Assembly: GCA_025963635.1 (NCBI GenBank)
Contig: JAOQAK010000080.1
Coordinates: 1-64,000 of the forward strand
Reading direction: 5' to 3'
DNA length: 64,000 nt
Source: Ferruginibacter sp.
GTDB lineage: Bacteria; Bacteroidota; Bacteroidia; Chitinophagales; Chitinophagaceae
The notes under the pieces were generated by a model that was not told the DNA's origin, ran no database searches, and was given only the letters and a program-made list of their open reading frames with translations. The stretch's first letter is position 1. Each line of letters starts with the position of its first letter. Both the position numbers and the translations under genes were made by a program. Below are positions 63,480 to 64,000 of the stretch, piece after piece.

Positions 63480-64000
63480 ATGTCTCAGGCGATCATAGAA
63501 TTAACGAATGCGAATATTTACCAGGGTAGCAACCTGATTTTAAGTGATGTAAATATTTCTGTGGATAAAGGCGAATTCGTTTATCTCGTAGGGAAAACCG
63601 GTACCGGTAAGAGCACCTTATTGAAAACTTTGTATGGAGATTTGACCCTTACGGAGGGAGAAGGCACCGTTGTGGGGTATAATCTTAAAGAAATGGACTG
63701 GAAGAAAGTGCCTTTTCTGCGTAGGAGCCTGGGCGTTGTATTCCAGGATTTTCAATTATTAACGGACCGGAATGTAAATGATAATTTGAAATTCGTGTTG
63801 CGTGCAACAGGCTGGAAAGATGAAAAATTAATGGATGAAAAAATAGCGGACGTACTGGATAAAGTAGGATTAAAAACCAAGGGATTTAAAATGCCTTTTG
63901 AACTGAGTGGCGGCGAGCAGCAAAGAATTGATATTGCCAGGGCCTTATTAAATTCGCCGAGGCTGATACTCGCCGATGAACCTACCGGAAACCTCGATCC
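63480..64000 (+). CDS. FtsE-like ABC transporter ATPase, partial
   Basis: The first 173 codons are in the window; the gene is cut at the right edge. The reading (MSQAIIELTNANIYQG) gives an ABC ATPase: Walker A GKTGTGKSTLLK, Q-loop VVFQDFQLL, signature LSGGEQQRID, Walker B LILADEPTGNLD. The short, simple N-terminus and RNVNDNLKFVLRATGW fit FtsE, which works with FtsX at the division septum. LolD/MacB-type transporters are the alternative, but the Q-loop wording and lack of a long linker favour FtsE. Confidence 0.85.
   Translation, partial: MSQAIIELTNANIYQGSNLILSDVNISVDKGEFVYLVGKTGTGKSTLLKTLYGDLTLTEGEGTVVGYNLKEMDWKKVPFLRRSLGVVFQDFQLLTDRNVNDNLKFVLRATGWKDEKLMDEKIADVLDKVGLKTKGFKMPFELSGGEQQRIDIARALLNSPRLILADEPTGNLD

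Overview
The window looks like a chromosomal segment of a Bacteroidota bacterium, most likely Chitinophagaceae. Signs are a SusC/SusD pair, BlaI plus an M56-peptidase protein, CarboxypepD_reg and WG-repeat secreted proteins, poor Shine-Dalgarno sites, TTTG-type -33 promoter elements and many palindromic intergenic repeats. No rRNA, tRNA, CRISPR array, transposase or prophage was found.

Layout. 1-5.2 kb: decayed sequence, two tandem flavin oxidases and a membrane adenylate cyclase. 5.4-6.9 kb: a small secreted protein, then an array of about 190-bp units built from inverted hairpins. 7-17.6 kb: a flexirubin/aryl-polyene-like accessory cluster (glycosyltransferase-DUF2062, a giant exporter-acyltransferase-methyltransferase fusion, a CrtI-like oxidoreductase, a C45 Ntn hydrolase, AcpS and a PaaK-like ligase) without ketosynthase or carrier protein. 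18-20.6 kb: a secreted protein, then a repeat-rich region with two families of structured elements.

20.7-38.5 kb reads as a sulfur-related island. A 30-codon leader peptide ending in five Cys codons precedes a SusC-SusD-DoxX-DoxX operon. Three promoters (this operon, a thioredoxin-like gene and metY-metX) share a 19-bp palindrome in the same orientation. A YeiH-type putative sulfate exporter, a CrtI-like oxidoreductase and a frameshifted DUF4395 gene lie between.

38.6-52.3 kb: a DAO-type oxidase, a cupin, hutH-hutU (histidine to urocanate to imidazolone propionate), a Tat-type sugar isomerase, a GMC oxidoreductase, small membrane proteins, a decayed toxin-antitoxin pair, a cAMP phosphodiesterase, a WG-repeat protein, an outer-membrane barrel and a broken barrel gene. 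52.3-64 kb: smc, a small membrane protein, holA, DUF1398, ribF, purM, an M56-peptidase/amidase/TonB-plug fusion with its BlaI repressor and operators, and the start of an ftsE-like ABC ATPase cut by the window edge.

The most unusual items are the Cys leader peptide with its shared operator, two repeat families whose helices are kept by compensatory changes, and the hairpin array at 5.9-6.9 kb.
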